A DNA stretch of 64,000 bases from the NCBI RefSeq assembly GCF_000154725.1, contig NZ_DS544873.1, positions 3,509,339 to 3,573,338 on the forward strand, given 5' to 3'. This document shows, piece after piece, positions 1-10,530 of this stretch. The position numbers and the translations under genes are program-made. Position 1 is the stretch's first letter; each line of letters opens with the position of its first letter. A model generated the notes under the pieces. That model ran no database searches, was not told the origin of the DNA, and saw only the letters and a program-made list of their open reading frames with translations. The DNA comes from Kordia algicida OT-1. Its GTDB lineage: Bacteria; Bacteroidota; Bacteroidia; Flavobacteriales; Flavobacteriaceae.

Positions 1-1680
1 TCCGATGTTTGCTGTAATTTGCCATTTATTGGGCAACCAGCTAAATCCGATACTTCCTGTAAAAGCACCTGTGTTTGTAGTTGCTTCTGTGAATGGAAAT
101 GGAAAGAAAGTAGTGTCAAAGTCTGTATCAATGAGAATGTGATTGTAACGCAATCCTGATTGTAGTGTAAACTTCGGATTCATTTTGTATTCTAAGCTTG
201 CGTATGCCGCCATAGATTGCCATGTAGCTCCATCTGGATAACGCGAAGGAGCATCTGTAATTTCTTCTGTTTCAATGTTTCTGTCGTAACCGTCTGAGTG
301 AACTTTGTTGTACACATATTCCAATCCGTAAAAGGTTTTTATTTTTGGATTGAATCTTTTTTCGAAGTCTAAACTTGAGGAAATAGCATCTACTTTTTCT
401 TCGGTTACATTTAGGATGACATCTTGAAAGTTACGATTGTTTCTACTTTCTTCAAAACGTTGGTATGCATTGGTAAATTTTACGTTATCGTAGTAGGTAT
501 TGTTTCCTTTTTTCTGCGTTTGAAAGTTCCCCATAAACCATCGTTGCGGTCCATAAAACCAGTCTCCGTAACGTAGTGCGTCATCTCTGTACTGTAATAA
601 ACGATCGTAACGTGGCACATTGGAAGTGGCAGAGTAATGCAATCCTAAGTCAAATTCCCAAATATCATCTGGCACTAATTTTATACGTTGCGCAAGGTTT
701 ATTTGACTGTATCCTGTAAATTTTTGTTTGAGTGGATTCCCGTTATTAATTACTGCATCTGTACCATTTATTCTAGCGACAAATTCTGGTCGTAAATAAA
801 CGTCATCGCCGTGTTTTCCCATGCGTAAATCATCAAAATCACTGTAGGTTACACTAGTTAAAAATCCCCATTTTTTAAGTCCGATGTTAAAATCAACATG
901 TCCTGTTTTTTCTCGGTTGGCAGATGCGTAACGTGCGCTTGCACTTCCTGAGATTACCGTTTTTTCATTCCACGAAAGTGTTGGTTTTTTTGTATAAAAA
1001 TTCATTACCCCACCAACAGCGTCACTACCATATATGACCGAGCCTGGACCTAAAATCACTTCTGTGTTGTTGATATTGAAAGGATCAATTGAGATTACAT
1101 TTTGAACGTTTCCGCCTCTAAAGATGGCATTATTCATACGGACACCATCAACAGAGATTAAAAGCCTGTTTGTAGAGAATCCTCTAATCATGGGACTTCC
1201 ACCTCCAAGCTGACTTTTCTGAACGAATATTTTACCACTTTTTTCTAGTAAGTCGGCAGCCGTTTGTGGCGAAGAAAATGCAATTTCTTTGCTGTCAATG
1301 CTTACAATTTTTTTGGGAACATCATTTTTATCTTGTTGCCATTTTGATACCGAAATTACGATTTTAGATAGTTCTGCAGAGCTTTTTACGAGATAAACAA
1401 TATTTTTGTCTTGAAGGATTTCAGCTTTTGTAAGCGTTACAGGCAAATAGGAGATATGACGAAATGTTATTTTTTCGTCGTTTGAAAATATGGAGATATC
1501 TATTTTCCCTCTTGCATTGGTAATTCCTCCTTTAGATTGGTCTGCATTGTACACATTAACGTTAGAAATGTTTCTATCATTAACGATATCTTTTACTTGA
1601 ATTTCCTGACCATAAAGAGCTGTAGAAAAAATAAAAGAAATTATCGCGGCAATACCTTTTATTTTATTTGAATACTTCAT
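1..1680 (-). CDS. TonB-dependent receptor, hemoglobin/heme type (3' end outside window)
   Basis: Outer-membrane receptor for TonB-driven import, probably of heme or hemoglobin iron. The frame is open from the ATG at 1680 down to base 1 (560 codons), so the end of the beta-barrel is missing. A signal peptide covers about residues 1-24 (ends in LYGQ), followed by a short regulatory N-domain. The plug has the motif LGGGSPMIRGF from residue 158, then NRLLISVDGVRMNNAIFRGG; this wording is typical of the hemoglobin/transferrin/lactoferrin receptor family. The barrel begins around residue 235. The start overlaps the 3' end of recO by 17 nt, so the two are probably co-transcribed. The substrate is inferred from the family only. 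Confidence 0.88.
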   Translation of the reverse strand, partial: MKYSNKIKGIAAIISFIFSTALYGQEIQVKDIVNDRNISNVNVYNADQSKGGITNARGKIDISIFSNDEKITFRHISYLPVTLTKAEILQDKNIVYLVKSSAELSKIVISVSKWQQDKNDVPKKIVSIDSKEIAFSSPQTAADLLEKSGKIFVQKSQLGGGSPMIRGFSTNRLLISVDGVRMNNAIFRGGNVQNVISIDPFNINNTEVILGPGSVIYGSDAVGGVMNFYTKKPTLSWNEKTVISGSASARYASANREKTGHVDFNIGLKKWGFLTSVTYSDFDDLRMGKHGDDVYLRPEFVARINGTDAVINNGNPLKQKFTGYSQINLAQRIKLVPDDIWEFDLGLHYSATSNVPRYDRLLQYRDDALRYGDWFYGPQRWFMGNFQTQKKGNNTYYDNVKFTNAYQRFEESRNNRNFQDVILNVTEEKVDAISSSLDFEKRFNPKIKTFYGLEYVYNKVHSDGYDRNIETEEITDAPSRYPDGATWQSMAAYASLEYKMNPKFTLQSGLRYNHILIDTDFDTTFFPFPFTEATTNTGAFTGSIGFSWLPNKWQITANIG

Positions 1681-2383
1681 GTAACACTTCCATTGATTTT
1701 GGTTGCCTAAATCCTTGCAAATGTAATTTAAAATATTGAATGAATATTGCAAGAATCTCATTTCTTCTGTATGAAGACAACATTATGGTATTCTGCTCAT
1801 CAAATTTTATGCCTAATAAGCGTTTAAAGTATGTTAAATTTTCACCCGTGATACATTGATTCATGGTGCTTTGATCGAAAAACTGACCTTCTTGTAAGTC
1901 AAAGTAATCTTTGTGAATGTCTTCCGTTTCTGGATAGAACCCAAAATACTTGGTAAGATTGGTTAAAAATACTAAGTGAAAATTGGCAATTTCATCATGA
2001 ATGTCCAACCATTGTAGCGCATTTTCTATAAATTCGAATAATGCATCGTTTTTTTCTTCTTCTTGAATGGAATAGTTAAGAATTTCTGATAGAAAGAGAA
2101 CAATAGCACTTTTGGCAATTTGCGTGTGAATAGAAGTGTACGGATACACCGTTTTTACATCTTTGATATATTCTAAACTTCCTTTGTTTTTGTGACTCGC
2201 AACAATTTCAAGCTGCATTAATGGTTGAAAGTAAGCAATTTTGAGTTTGCCTTTTTTTGATTTGAGAATTCCTCTTAACAGGTAACTTTTTATACCATCG
2301 GAAGCTGTAAAACATTTTACAATAACACCTGTATCACCATATTTTATGGTAGATATGACAATGGCTTTTGTTGTGACTATCAT
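1664..2383 (-). CDS. recO: DNA repair protein RecO
   Basis: RecO loads RecA at gaps in the RecFOR recombination pathway. The 239-aa length fits the family. An OB-fold-like N-terminal part is visible at about residues 1-80 (TKAIVISTIKYGDTGVIVKC, then LLRGILKSKKGKLK), followed by a helical C-terminal part with LLFLSEIL-type helices and the family word KYFGFYPE near residue 145. Only two cysteines are present, so the four-cysteine zinc site of some RecO proteins is absent. The ATG at 2383 directly abuts the porZ stop codon (2386-2384), and the 3' end overlaps the TonB receptor start. Translation of the three genes is therefore likely coupled. Confidence 0.93.
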   Translation of the reverse strand: MIVTTKAIVISTIKYGDTGVIVKCFTASDGIKSYLLRGILKSKKGKLKIAYFQPLMQLEIVASHKNKGSLEYIKDVKTVYPYTSIHTQIAKSAIVLFLSEILNYSIQEEEKNDALFEFIENALQWLDIHDEIANFHLVFLTNLTKYFGFYPETEDIHKDYFDLQEGQFFDQSTMNQCITGENLTYFKRLLGIKFDEQNTIMLSSYRRNEILAIFIQYFKLHLQGFRQPKSMEVLHEVFK

Positions 2384-4690
2384 TTAGCGAACCACCATCA
2401 CTTTGGTTACTTTGCTTTCTGAACCATCTTCACTAGCAATTAAGATGAGATATACTCCAGATGCTACTTTATGCCTCCCAAATGCTGTTAAATCCCACAA
2501 CATAGTTCCGCCTTCCGAAGTTGCTTCATGCACTAGGTTTCCTTCTATATCTGTGATTTTTACATTGGCATTGTCTGTTAGCCCCGAAATTGTTAGGTTT
2601 CCGCTGAATCCTGGTCGTACAGGATTTGGGTATGCATATACATTTTCTAGACTTTCTTTTGGTCCAGTTGCTGTTCCTTGAAAGGATAACAATCCTTTTG
2701 CTGTTGCAATGTATACACGTCCTGTTTCTGAGTCTATTTCAATATTGTTTACAGTATTTGTTGGTAATGGCGAATTGTCTTTTGTGAAATGAGCCAGTGT
2801 TTCTGTAGCATCAGACGACATGTAAAATACACCTGAAGCTGATGTGGCAATCCATTTGTTGTTAGATCCATCAACTTCAATATCGGTCACTGTTTGTTCA
2901 AATAGTAGTTCTTTGGGCACGCCATCTTCATCAACAATAATGATATCGTCTGTTTGCGGATCGCTGTCTTCAAAAATATTATCTGCTCCAAAATACACTC
3001 TGATTCCTCTGATTGTTCCAATCCATAAGTTTCCTGTAAGATCAACAGCCAAAGCTCTTACATCATTTGCTGGTAAATTGCCTTCAGTTTCTTCTCCTAT
3101 ACTTAAAAAGCGAGAACCAGAACTGCGCGTATCATCAAAGGCAATCAATCCGTGTGATTGTGTTGTAAAGAATTTGATGCCATTGTCGGTAATTTCTAAT
3201 TTTGCCAACCCGTTTTCTCCATTTTGAGGGTCAGGAATGATTTCAGATACTGGAAATGAATCCCATTGTCCGCTACTGCGCAAAACTTTTAAACCATTTT
3301 CTACTTTAGAGTTTAACACCCAAAGATCACCATTTTCGTCATATTTTGTTTCACCAATACGAATGTCTACATAATCTGGGTTTCCGTTGTTTAAGGTTTC
3401 TAAGCCACTGTTGGAGAGATTTAAGATTTCTACAGGTTCATTGTTTTCTATGCGTAACATCCCTGAGAAGAAAGAACTTAAATATACTTCACTTGTATTT
3501 GAAGGATTTACTGTAGCATGCACAACACTTCTCGCGTCATATTCTGGCGTGTACGGAATGTTTACCCACGACATTTCTTGCAAGTGACTTACACCTCTAC
3601 GATCTAACGGATACGGATTGTATCCTGCGTTGTAATCTCCATAAACAACCCATAATTCGTTTGGAATTGCCGTGATAGAAAAAGTATCATTTAGTAAAGG
3701 ACCATCAGGTAATATTTGGTTTGCAGCACTTGGCATAGGGAAGGTTGTTTGCAAAATTCCTTCTGTTTCTGTACCTAAGTATATGCTGTTTCCAAGCAAC
3801 CAAGCTGAGTTGAACTCAATGTCTGGATAGTCTTCTAATGCTTCAATTCCTACGACTTCATTTAAATCTGAATCGTATACATGTACTTCTCTATCATGTA
3901 CTAAAACCATATGATTTTCATTAATTTTTAAATCTTCTAAAATGGTTGCGTATTGCGGAATTTGAAGTTGTGGAGTAAAGCTTGTTCCATTGTATTTGTA
4001 AATTCTTCTGTTATTGTTTACAACGTATAAATCCTCTCCAAAAGCCGTAATTCCACGCCAATTGGAAGTAATAACACGTTGCCACTCTGAGAAATCAATT
4101 AAGTTATCATTATCAACTACGGCTCTAAATACGCCAACATTGGTTGCTGCGTAAATAAATTCCCCAAAAATAGTGGTTTGTCTTACTTCTATCTGACTTC
4201 CGTCTGGTCCAATAAAATAAGTATCACCAAATTCTAAAGCATTGATGTCGTATAACGAAATTCCATAATCAGTTGATATATATATTATTCCATTGTATTC
4301 TAGAATATGGTTTAAATCTTTTTTGTTTGGTGGAATGGTTGGTTTTTCAACGATATCAACCACTTTTCGTATTTCTTCGGTTACAGCATCAAACACTTCA
4401 ATAAGTCCGTTGTCATATCCTATTACATATTTTTGGGCAGATTCGCTGTAATACGCCGTGCTTATTTGTTCTCCCGCAAGTCCATCAACCGTTGAATATT
4501 TTTTTATTTCATTCGATTGTAAATCGTACGTAAAGAAAGCATTTTCAGAAGCTCCATAAATTTTACCTGAACCTTGTGATATGTCTACAACATTATTGTA
4601 TGAAAAATGACCTAGCCAAGAGTTATTAAAAGATTGTCCGTGTACCGAAATATAGCATAGTAATACTAGCAAATACAAACTTCTCCTCAT
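2384..4690 (-). CDS. porZ: PorZ-like type IX secretion protein (beta-propellers plus C-terminal sorting domain)
   Basis: PorZ is a surface component of the type IX secretion system attachment complex, linked in Porphyromonas to anionic LPS delivery. I chose the ATG at 4690 (768 aa) over an upstream one at 4747, because it gives a clean signal peptide, MRRSLYLLVLLCYISVHG. The body shows repeated propeller blades with two-component-regulator style words such as DLTGNLWIGTIRGIRVY and GSNNKWIATSASGVFYM. The last ~80 residues are a type A sorting domain: YPNPVRPG, then VKITDIEGNLV, then ASGVYLILI. It is immediately followed by recO with no gap. The PorZ name rests on architecture and the recO context. 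Confidence 0.85.
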   Translation of the reverse strand: MRRSLYLLVLLCYISVHGQSFNNSWLGHFSYNNVVDISQGSGKIYGASENAFFTYDLQSNEIKKYSTVDGLAGEQISTAYYSESAQKYVIGYDNGLIEVFDAVTEEIRKVVDIVEKPTIPPNKKDLNHILEYNGIIYISTDYGISLYDINALEFGDTYFIGPDGSQIEVRQTTIFGEFIYAATNVGVFRAVVDNDNLIDFSEWQRVITSNWRGITAFGEDLYVVNNNRRIYKYNGTSFTPQLQIPQYATILEDLKINENHMVLVHDREVHVYDSDLNEVVGIEALEDYPDIEFNSAWLLGNSIYLGTETEGILQTTFPMPSAANQILPDGPLLNDTFSITAIPNELWVVYGDYNAGYNPYPLDRRGVSHLQEMSWVNIPYTPEYDARSVVHATVNPSNTSEVYLSSFFSGMLRIENNEPVEILNLSNSGLETLNNGNPDYVDIRIGETKYDENGDLWVLNSKVENGLKVLRSSGQWDSFPVSEIIPDPQNGENGLAKLEITDNGIKFFTTQSHGLIAFDDTRSSGSRFLSIGEETEGNLPANDVRALAVDLTGNLWIGTIRGIRVYFGADNIFEDSDPQTDDIIIVDEDGVPKELLFEQTVTDIEVDGSNNKWIATSASGVFYMSSDATETLAHFTKDNSPLPTNTVNNIEIDSETGRVYIATAKGLLSFQGTATGPKESLENVYAYPNPVRPGFSGNLTISGLTDNANVKITDIEGNLVHEATSEGGTMLWDLTAFGRHKVASGVYLILIASEDGSESKVTKVMVVR

Positions 4691-4842
4691 CTTTTTGTGT
4701 TTATTTATTATTCTGATTAGATGACACTTCGTATGTAAAAAAAGCAATTAATACTTCATAATACTATTCCATCTTTTAGAATATTTTATCAAATATATCT
4801 AATAATAACGTAAATGAATTGGTTATCATATATTATTGTAAC

Positions 4843-4880
4843 AAAAAAAAGCTTCCTGTATTAAAACAGAAAGCTTTTTG
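4843..4880 (-). terminator. Intrinsic terminator of gdhA
   Basis: On the minus strand the hairpin AAAAAGCTTTCTGT / ACAGGAAGCTTTTT has one mismatch and runs into a U-tract. It lies about 22 nt past the gdhA stop codon. Confidence 0.8.
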
Positions 4881-4902
4881 TATGCGTATTAATTCTTATT
4901 AC

Positions 4903-6270
<1,368 letters not shown>

Positions 6271-6295
6271 TTATTAATATCATTATTTGACAGTA

Positions 6296-6303
6296 CAAAT
6301 ATA
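6296..6303 (-). promoter_or_regulatory. Bacteroidetes-type -7 box (TATATTTG) for gdhA
   Basis: On the minus strand TATATTTG matches the TAnnTTTG consensus exactly, about 50 nt before the gdhA ATG. The upstream -33 element is not clear in the A-rich stretch. Confidence 0.55.
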
Positions 6304-6455
6304 CATTTAATTAAAAAAAAACACCTTTTTTTTTACAATTTGATAATTTTTAACGTACACAATCTGACTTTCTGTATTCCGTTAATCTTAGGATGCTTAC
6401 AAAAGAATAAACATCAGATAATACACTTTTTGTTTTTTTGTTTTGAGGGTTTTTA

Positions 6456-6463
6456 TATATTTG
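6456..6463 (+). promoter_or_regulatory. Bacteroidetes-type -7 box (TATATTTG) for the gene at 6498
   Basis: Exact TAnnTTTG match 34 nt before the ATG. TTTG words at 6437-6440 and around 6430 are candidate -33 elements. Confidence 0.55.
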
Positions 6464-6497
6464 CTGTATAGCCTTATAAAAATAGCTGGTTTATAAC

Positions 6498-7286
6498 ATG
6501 TTAAATAGAATTCGCCCTATCTTCCTACTTTTCATGCTGATGTGCGCTGGTACAGTGAACGCTCAATTTGGTTTTTCTCACGAAATTGGTTTTGTCATTG
6601 GTCCAAATGCATTTCAATCAGATTATGGAGAACGTAATGACTTTGAAACCAATATTGGAAATGTTGGGCTCGAACTTGGTATTGTACATTATTTGAACTT
6701 TTCATACCGTGCCGAATGTAACTGCTTCACTCGTTACACCTATTTTAACGATCACTTTAAAGTAAGAAATGAGTTAACACTTACCTCTGTTAATTTAGAA
6801 CACTTTGGTAGATATGTTGGTGACGACAAAGTATCTCTAACAGCAGACCAATTACGTGCCATGCATGGAAACACACGTGTTTTAAACCTTGGAACACAAT
6901 TGGAATTCTTCCCAAGAAGTATTCGTGAGTTTGAAAGCGGTGGATATTTATTAGCACCTTATGCAGCCTTAGGAGTTCAGTATAATTACTTTACACCTAC
7001 GGTTGAATCTGATTTAGGACCACTTACCGATCCTACCGTATTACCCGTAAAATATCAAAATGCTTACCAAAATGAATCAGGGTCTACATGGTCTATTGTA
7101 GCAAGTTTTGGAACACGTTATAAATTTACAGAAACATCCGATTTGTTGTTTGATGTACGTTGGAGATATTATTTTTCAAACTGGGTTGATGGATTAAATC
7201 CTGATGAAAATCTCTATCCTGAAAATAAAGCAAACGATTGGGGATTTATTATTAATGTAGGTTATATTTATTATTTAAATTTCTAA
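6498..7286 (+). CDS. Outer-membrane beta-barrel family protein (THC0290_0291-like)
   Basis: A 262-aa secreted protein of unknown function. Residues 1-22 form a signal peptide (MLNRIRPIFLLFMLMCAGTVNAQ). The mature part is rich in alternating aromatic/hydrophobic strands and ends in an aromatic residue (GYIYYLNF), as outer-membrane beta-barrels do. The opening GFSHEIGFVIGPNAFQSDYG resembles, from memory, a conserved Bacteroidota family named THC0290_0291. Two cysteines occur close together (ECNCF). It has its own promoter and terminator and diverges from gdhA. I cannot assign a substrate or partner. Confidence 0.75.
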   Translation: MLNRIRPIFLLFMLMCAGTVNAQFGFSHEIGFVIGPNAFQSDYGERNDFETNIGNVGLELGIVHYLNFSYRAECNCFTRYTYFNDHFKVRNELTLTSVNLEHFGRYVGDDKVSLTADQLRAMHGNTRVLNLGTQLEFFPRSIREFESGGYLLAPYAALGVQYNYFTPTVESDLGPLTDPTVLPVKYQNAYQNESGSTWSIVASFGTRYKFTETSDLLFDVRWRYYFSNWVDGLNPDENLYPENKANDWGFIINVGYIYYLNF

Positions 7287-7305
7287 ACAAACAATATACA
7301 ATGAG

Positions 7306-7337
7306 AAAGCCATTCCCGTAAAGAATGGCTTTTTTTG
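7306..7337. terminator. Terminator between convergent genes
   Basis: The 10-bp stem AAAGCCATTC / GAATGGCTTT with a 7-nt loop is followed by T7 on the plus strand. It serves the gene ending at 7286. An A-rich flank is limited on the other side, so minus-strand use is uncertain. Confidence 0.8.
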
Positions 7338-7346
7338 TTACATATT

Positions 7347-8498
7347 TTATTTCGTTATTTTTGATAATGCCTGCTCTAAATCAGCAATAAGATCGTCAAC
7401 ATCTTCAATACCTACGCTTAAGCGGATTAAAGCATCTACGACACCAATTTTTTCTCGTTCCTCCTTAGGAATGCTTGCATGTGTCATACTTGCTGGATGA
7501 CCCGCCAAAGATTCTACACCTCCTAAAGATTCTGCCAAGGTAAAAATCTTTAAGTTTTCTACAATTTTGATCGCTTCTTCATAATTATTCCCTTTGATGA
7601 CAAAAGAAATCATTCCGCCAAAATCGTCCATTTGTTTTTTTACAATAGCATGATTTGGATGATTTTTAAGTCCTGGCCAGTACACTTTTTCTATTTTCGG
7701 ATGATTCGCTAAGTATACTGCAATCGCCTTTCCATTTTCACAATGGCGTTGCATACGCACATGCAAGGTTTTGATACCTCGTAACGCTAAAAAACTGTCC
7801 ATCGGTCCGCAAATAGCGCCACTTGCATTTTGAATAAAGTATAATTTATCTGCAATTTCTTTATCATTTACAATCAAAGCGCCCATCACCAAATCACTGT
7901 GTCCGCCAATGTATTTTGTAGCAGAATGCATCACAATGTCTGCGCCCAAATCTAAAGGTCTTTGCAAATATGGTGTCGCAAAGGTATTATCAACCGCCAA
8001 CATAACTTGGTGTTTTTTGGCAATGACAGAAACAGCTTCAATATCAATAATATTCATCATCGGATTTGTAGGCGTTTCTACCCAAATAAGCTTGGTATTT
8101 TCGTTTACATACGATTCAATTTTTGCTACATTTTCCATGCCTACAAAATGAAATTTGATACCAAAACCTTCAAAAATTCTTGTAAACAAACGATATGTTC
8201 CGCCATATAAATCGTTTGTAGAAATGACTTCATCACCAGGTTTTAATAGTTTTATAATGGCATCAATTGCTGCCAAACCAGAAGCAAATGCCAAACCGTA
8301 GTTTCCGTTTTCAATACTCGCCAGCGCATTTTCTAGGGCATTTCGTGTCGGATTGTGCGTGCGTGAATATTCATAACCTTTATGTCCGCCTGGCGTACTT
8401 TGCGCATACGTAGAGGTTTGATATATTGGTTGCATCACAGCTCCGTACGCCTTGTCTGGTTCTTGTTTGCCGTGAATGGTTTTGGTATTGAATTTCAT
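7347..8498 (-). CDS. Cystathionine gamma-synthase/lyase-type PLP enzyme
   Basis: A transsulfuration enzyme of the Cys/Met PLP family (fold type I), 383 aa, cytoplasmic. The PLP-binding lysine is K195 in HSATKYIGGHSD. Other family marks are YEYSRTHNPTR at 42-52, which contacts the phosphate from the neighbouring subunit, DLYGGTYRLF near 96, and ETPTNPMMN near 141. The C-terminal LAESLGGVESLAGHPA loop is typical. Sequence alone does not separate cystathionine gamma-synthase, gamma-lyase and homocysteine-forming variants, so no symbol is given. It is convergent with the gene before it and diverges from the M1 peptidase. Confidence 0.9.
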   Translation of the reverse strand: MKFNTKTIHGKQEPDKAYGAVMQPIYQTSTYAQSTPGGHKGYEYSRTHNPTRNALENALASIENGNYGLAFASGLAAIDAIIKLLKPGDEVISTNDLYGGTYRLFTRIFEGFGIKFHFVGMENVAKIESYVNENTKLIWVETPTNPMMNIIDIEAVSVIAKKHQVMLAVDNTFATPYLQRPLDLGADIVMHSATKYIGGHSDLVMGALIVNDKEIADKLYFIQNASGAICGPMDSFLALRGIKTLHVRMQRHCENGKAIAVYLANHPKIEKVYWPGLKNHPNHAIVKKQMDDFGGMISFVIKGNNYEEAIKIVENLKIFTLAESLGGVESLAGHPASMTHASIPKEEREKIGVVDALIRLSVGIEDVDDLIADLEQALSKITK

Positions 8499-8521
8499 AA
8501 GCTGCTTCTTTGAGTCTTCTA

Positions 8522-8529
8522 CAAATTTA
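8522..8529 (-). promoter_or_regulatory. -7 box (TAAATTTG) for the transsulfuration enzyme
   Basis: Exact TAnnTTTG match on the minus strand, 24 nt before the ATG at 8498. Confidence 0.5.
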
Positions 8530-8594
8530 ACGTTTCGTTTGTAGATTTTCAGATTATAGATGTACCTTTATCAGTAATTAACTTTTTTGTTGAA

Positions 8595-10241
8595 ATGATA
8601 TATAAAAATAACAATTTACCAAAATACCTTCTTTTTGTATTTACGCTTTGTAGTATACATGTATTTTCTCAAAATTTTACCAAACAAGATACCTTACGCG
8701 GCTCTATTACGCCTGAACGTGCTTGGTGGGATTTGACACATTATCATTTAGATATTTCAGTTGATCCTGATGAGCGAACCATTAGCGGAAGCAATACCAT
8801 TCAGTATACAGTATTAGAAAGAGGACAAAAGAAGCTTCAAGTGGATTTGCAACCACCATTACAAATGACAAAAGCAGTCCAAAATGGAGAAGAATTACAA
8901 ATTACACACGATGGAAATGCACATTTTATCCATCTAAAGAAAAGACAAAAAAAAGGAAAAGTATACAGTGTACAAGTTTTTTATGAGGGAAAACCAAAAG
9001 TTGCCAAACGTCCACCATGGGATGGCGGAATTACTTGGAAAAAAGATAGTAACGGACTTCCGTTTATCGCTTCTTCTTGTCAAGGTTTGGGCGCGAGTGT
9101 TTGGTGGCCATGCAAAGATCATATGTATGATGAAGTTGATAGTATGAAAATAAGTGTGAATGTTCCGAAAAATTTGATGAATGTGTCAAACGGACGTTTG
9201 ATAAAAGTTGATGAGTTAGACAATAACACCAAAACCTATCATTGGAATGTGTTGAATCCGATAAATAATTATGGTGTAAATATTAATATTGGAGACTATG
9301 TCCACTTTGGCGAAAAATATGCTGGTGAAAAAGGTGAGTTGGATATGGATTATTATGTACTCAGAGAAAATTTAGCCAAAGCGAAAGAACAATTTAAAGA
9401 TGCCAAACGTACCATGGAAGCTTTTGAGCATTGGTTTGGACCGTATCCGTTTTATGAAGATAGTTATAAGCTGGTAGAAGCACCATATTTAGGCATGGAA
9501 CATCAAAGTTCGGTTACGTATGGAAACGGATATACAAATGGTTATCGCGGTTATGACTTAAGTCGTACAGGTTGGGGAATGAAGTTCGATTTTATTATTG
9601 TGCATGAATCAGGACATGAATGGTTTGCCAATAATATTACCAATATTGATATTGCCGATATGTGGATTCACGAGAGTTTTACGGCGTATTCTGAGAATTT
9701 ATTTTTGGATTATTTCTACGGGAAAGATGCAAGTTCAAAATATGTGATTGGAACACGCGAAAGTGTTCAAAATGATCGTCCAATTATTGGAAAATATAAT
9801 GTGAATCATGAAGGTTCGAGCGATATGTATTATAAAGGTGCAAATATGTTGCACACCATTCGCCAATTGATAAACGACGATGAGAAATGGCGCAGTATTT
9901 TACGTGGATTGAATAAAGATTTTTATCATCAAACGGTAACCACACAACAGATTGAAAGTTACATCAGTGAAAAATCTGGAATTGATTTATCTTCCGTTTT
10001 TGACCAATATTTGAGAACTACAAATATTCCTGTATTACGTTACAAAAGAGATGGAAATAAATTTACTTATCGTTGGGAAAACTGTGTTCCTGATTTTGAT
10101 ATGAAAGTAGAAGTCGCTCTGAATAAAGAAATAATGCTGCTTTCTCCAACGACCGAATGGCAAACTAAAAAACTAGCTTCTCCAGTTACAAATAGAGAGT
10201 TGAATCCGAACTTTTATGTGACGATGGAAGAAGAAAAGTAA
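8595..10241 (+). CDS. M1 family zinc aminopeptidase (secreted)
   Basis: A metallopeptidase of the M1 (gluzincin) clan. A signal peptide covers about residues 1-25 (ends in IHVFSQ). The zinc site is complete: H337-E338-x-x-H341 in HESGHEW and E360 in HESFTAY, the expected HExxH-x18-E spacing. The substrate-recognition motif reads GMEHQS instead of the usual GAMEN. At 548 aa it has the N-terminal saddle and catalytic domains but lacks the large C-terminal helical domain of full-length aminopeptidase N, as in other short Bacteroidota M1 enzymes. It is a single gene, and its stop codon is directly followed by a hairpin array. Confidence 0.92.
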   Translation: MIYKNNNLPKYLLFVFTLCSIHVFSQNFTKQDTLRGSITPERAWWDLTHYHLDISVDPDERTISGSNTIQYTVLERGQKKLQVDLQPPLQMTKAVQNGEELQITHDGNAHFIHLKKRQKKGKVYSVQVFYEGKPKVAKRPPWDGGITWKKDSNGLPFIASSCQGLGASVWWPCKDHMYDEVDSMKISVNVPKNLMNVSNGRLIKVDELDNNTKTYHWNVLNPINNYGVNINIGDYVHFGEKYAGEKGELDMDYYVLRENLAKAKEQFKDAKRTMEAFEHWFGPYPFYEDSYKLVEAPYLGMEHQSSVTYGNGYTNGYRGYDLSRTGWGMKFDFIIVHESGHEWFANNITNIDIADMWIHESFTAYSENLFLDYFYGKDASSKYVIGTRESVQNDRPIIGKYNVNHEGSSDMYYKGANMLHTIRQLINDDEKWRSILRGLNKDFYHQTVTTQQIESYISEKSGIDLSSVFDQYLRTTNIPVLRYKRDGNKFTYRWENCVPDFDMKVEVALNKEIMLLSPTTEWQTKKLASPVTNRELNPNFYVTMEEEK

Positions 10242-10322
10242 TTTAGCTTTGCTTCGCTTTTAGACATGTTCTCGCAGGCGAGAATTTCTTAGATTGTTAG
10301 ATTGCTCTGCAATTAGACTTTT
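10242..10322 (+). repeat. Modular TTAGA/hairpin array directly after a stop codon (copy a)
   Basis: Starts one base after the M1 peptidase TAA. On the plus strand TTTAGC, TTTTAGAC, CTTAGATTG, TTAGAT and TTAGAC words alternate with small hairpins: GCTTTGCTTCGC, TTCTCGC-AG-GCGAGAA and TTGCTCTGCAA. The stretch 10242-10604 between genes consists of this array, a long dispersed repeat and an oppositely oriented second array. Confidence 0.75.
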
Positions 10323-10339
10323 ACTCAGAAGTTATATCC

Positions 10340-10530
10340 TACAACAGTGAACAATTCGTGAATTCGTGGTAAAAAAGTATTTAGTATTGAGATATGAGTA
10401 TTGAGAACGGAAACATAACAAACAGATTACTTCGTCATGCTTCCTCGTAATGACGTTGCAAAGGATTTCCCACAACAGTGAGCAATTCGTGAAAATTCAT
10501 CAAAGTAAAGAGAAGAAGTAAAACACGAAC
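10340..10530 (+). repeat. Long dispersed repeat, copy 1
   Basis: About 190 bp, closely matching the reverse complement of 40580-40830. Shared landmarks in order are CAATTCGTGAATTCGTGG, a 7-nt-period stretch at 10377-10411, ACAGATTACTTCGTCAT, ACAACAGT, AATTCGTGAAAA and AAGAGAAGAAG. No open reading frame of note and no transposase is present. Confidence 0.8.
10377..10411 (+). repeat. Heptanucleotide degenerate tandem repeat
   Basis: Five in-phase 7-mers: GTATTTA, GTATTGA, GATATGA, GTATTGA, GAACGGA. It is embedded in the long dispersed repeat. Confidence 0.7.

Noticed and set aside
4691-4747. Upstream start for porZ giving 787 aa
   Set aside because: It adds 19 polar residues before the signal peptide; the start at 4690 is the better one.
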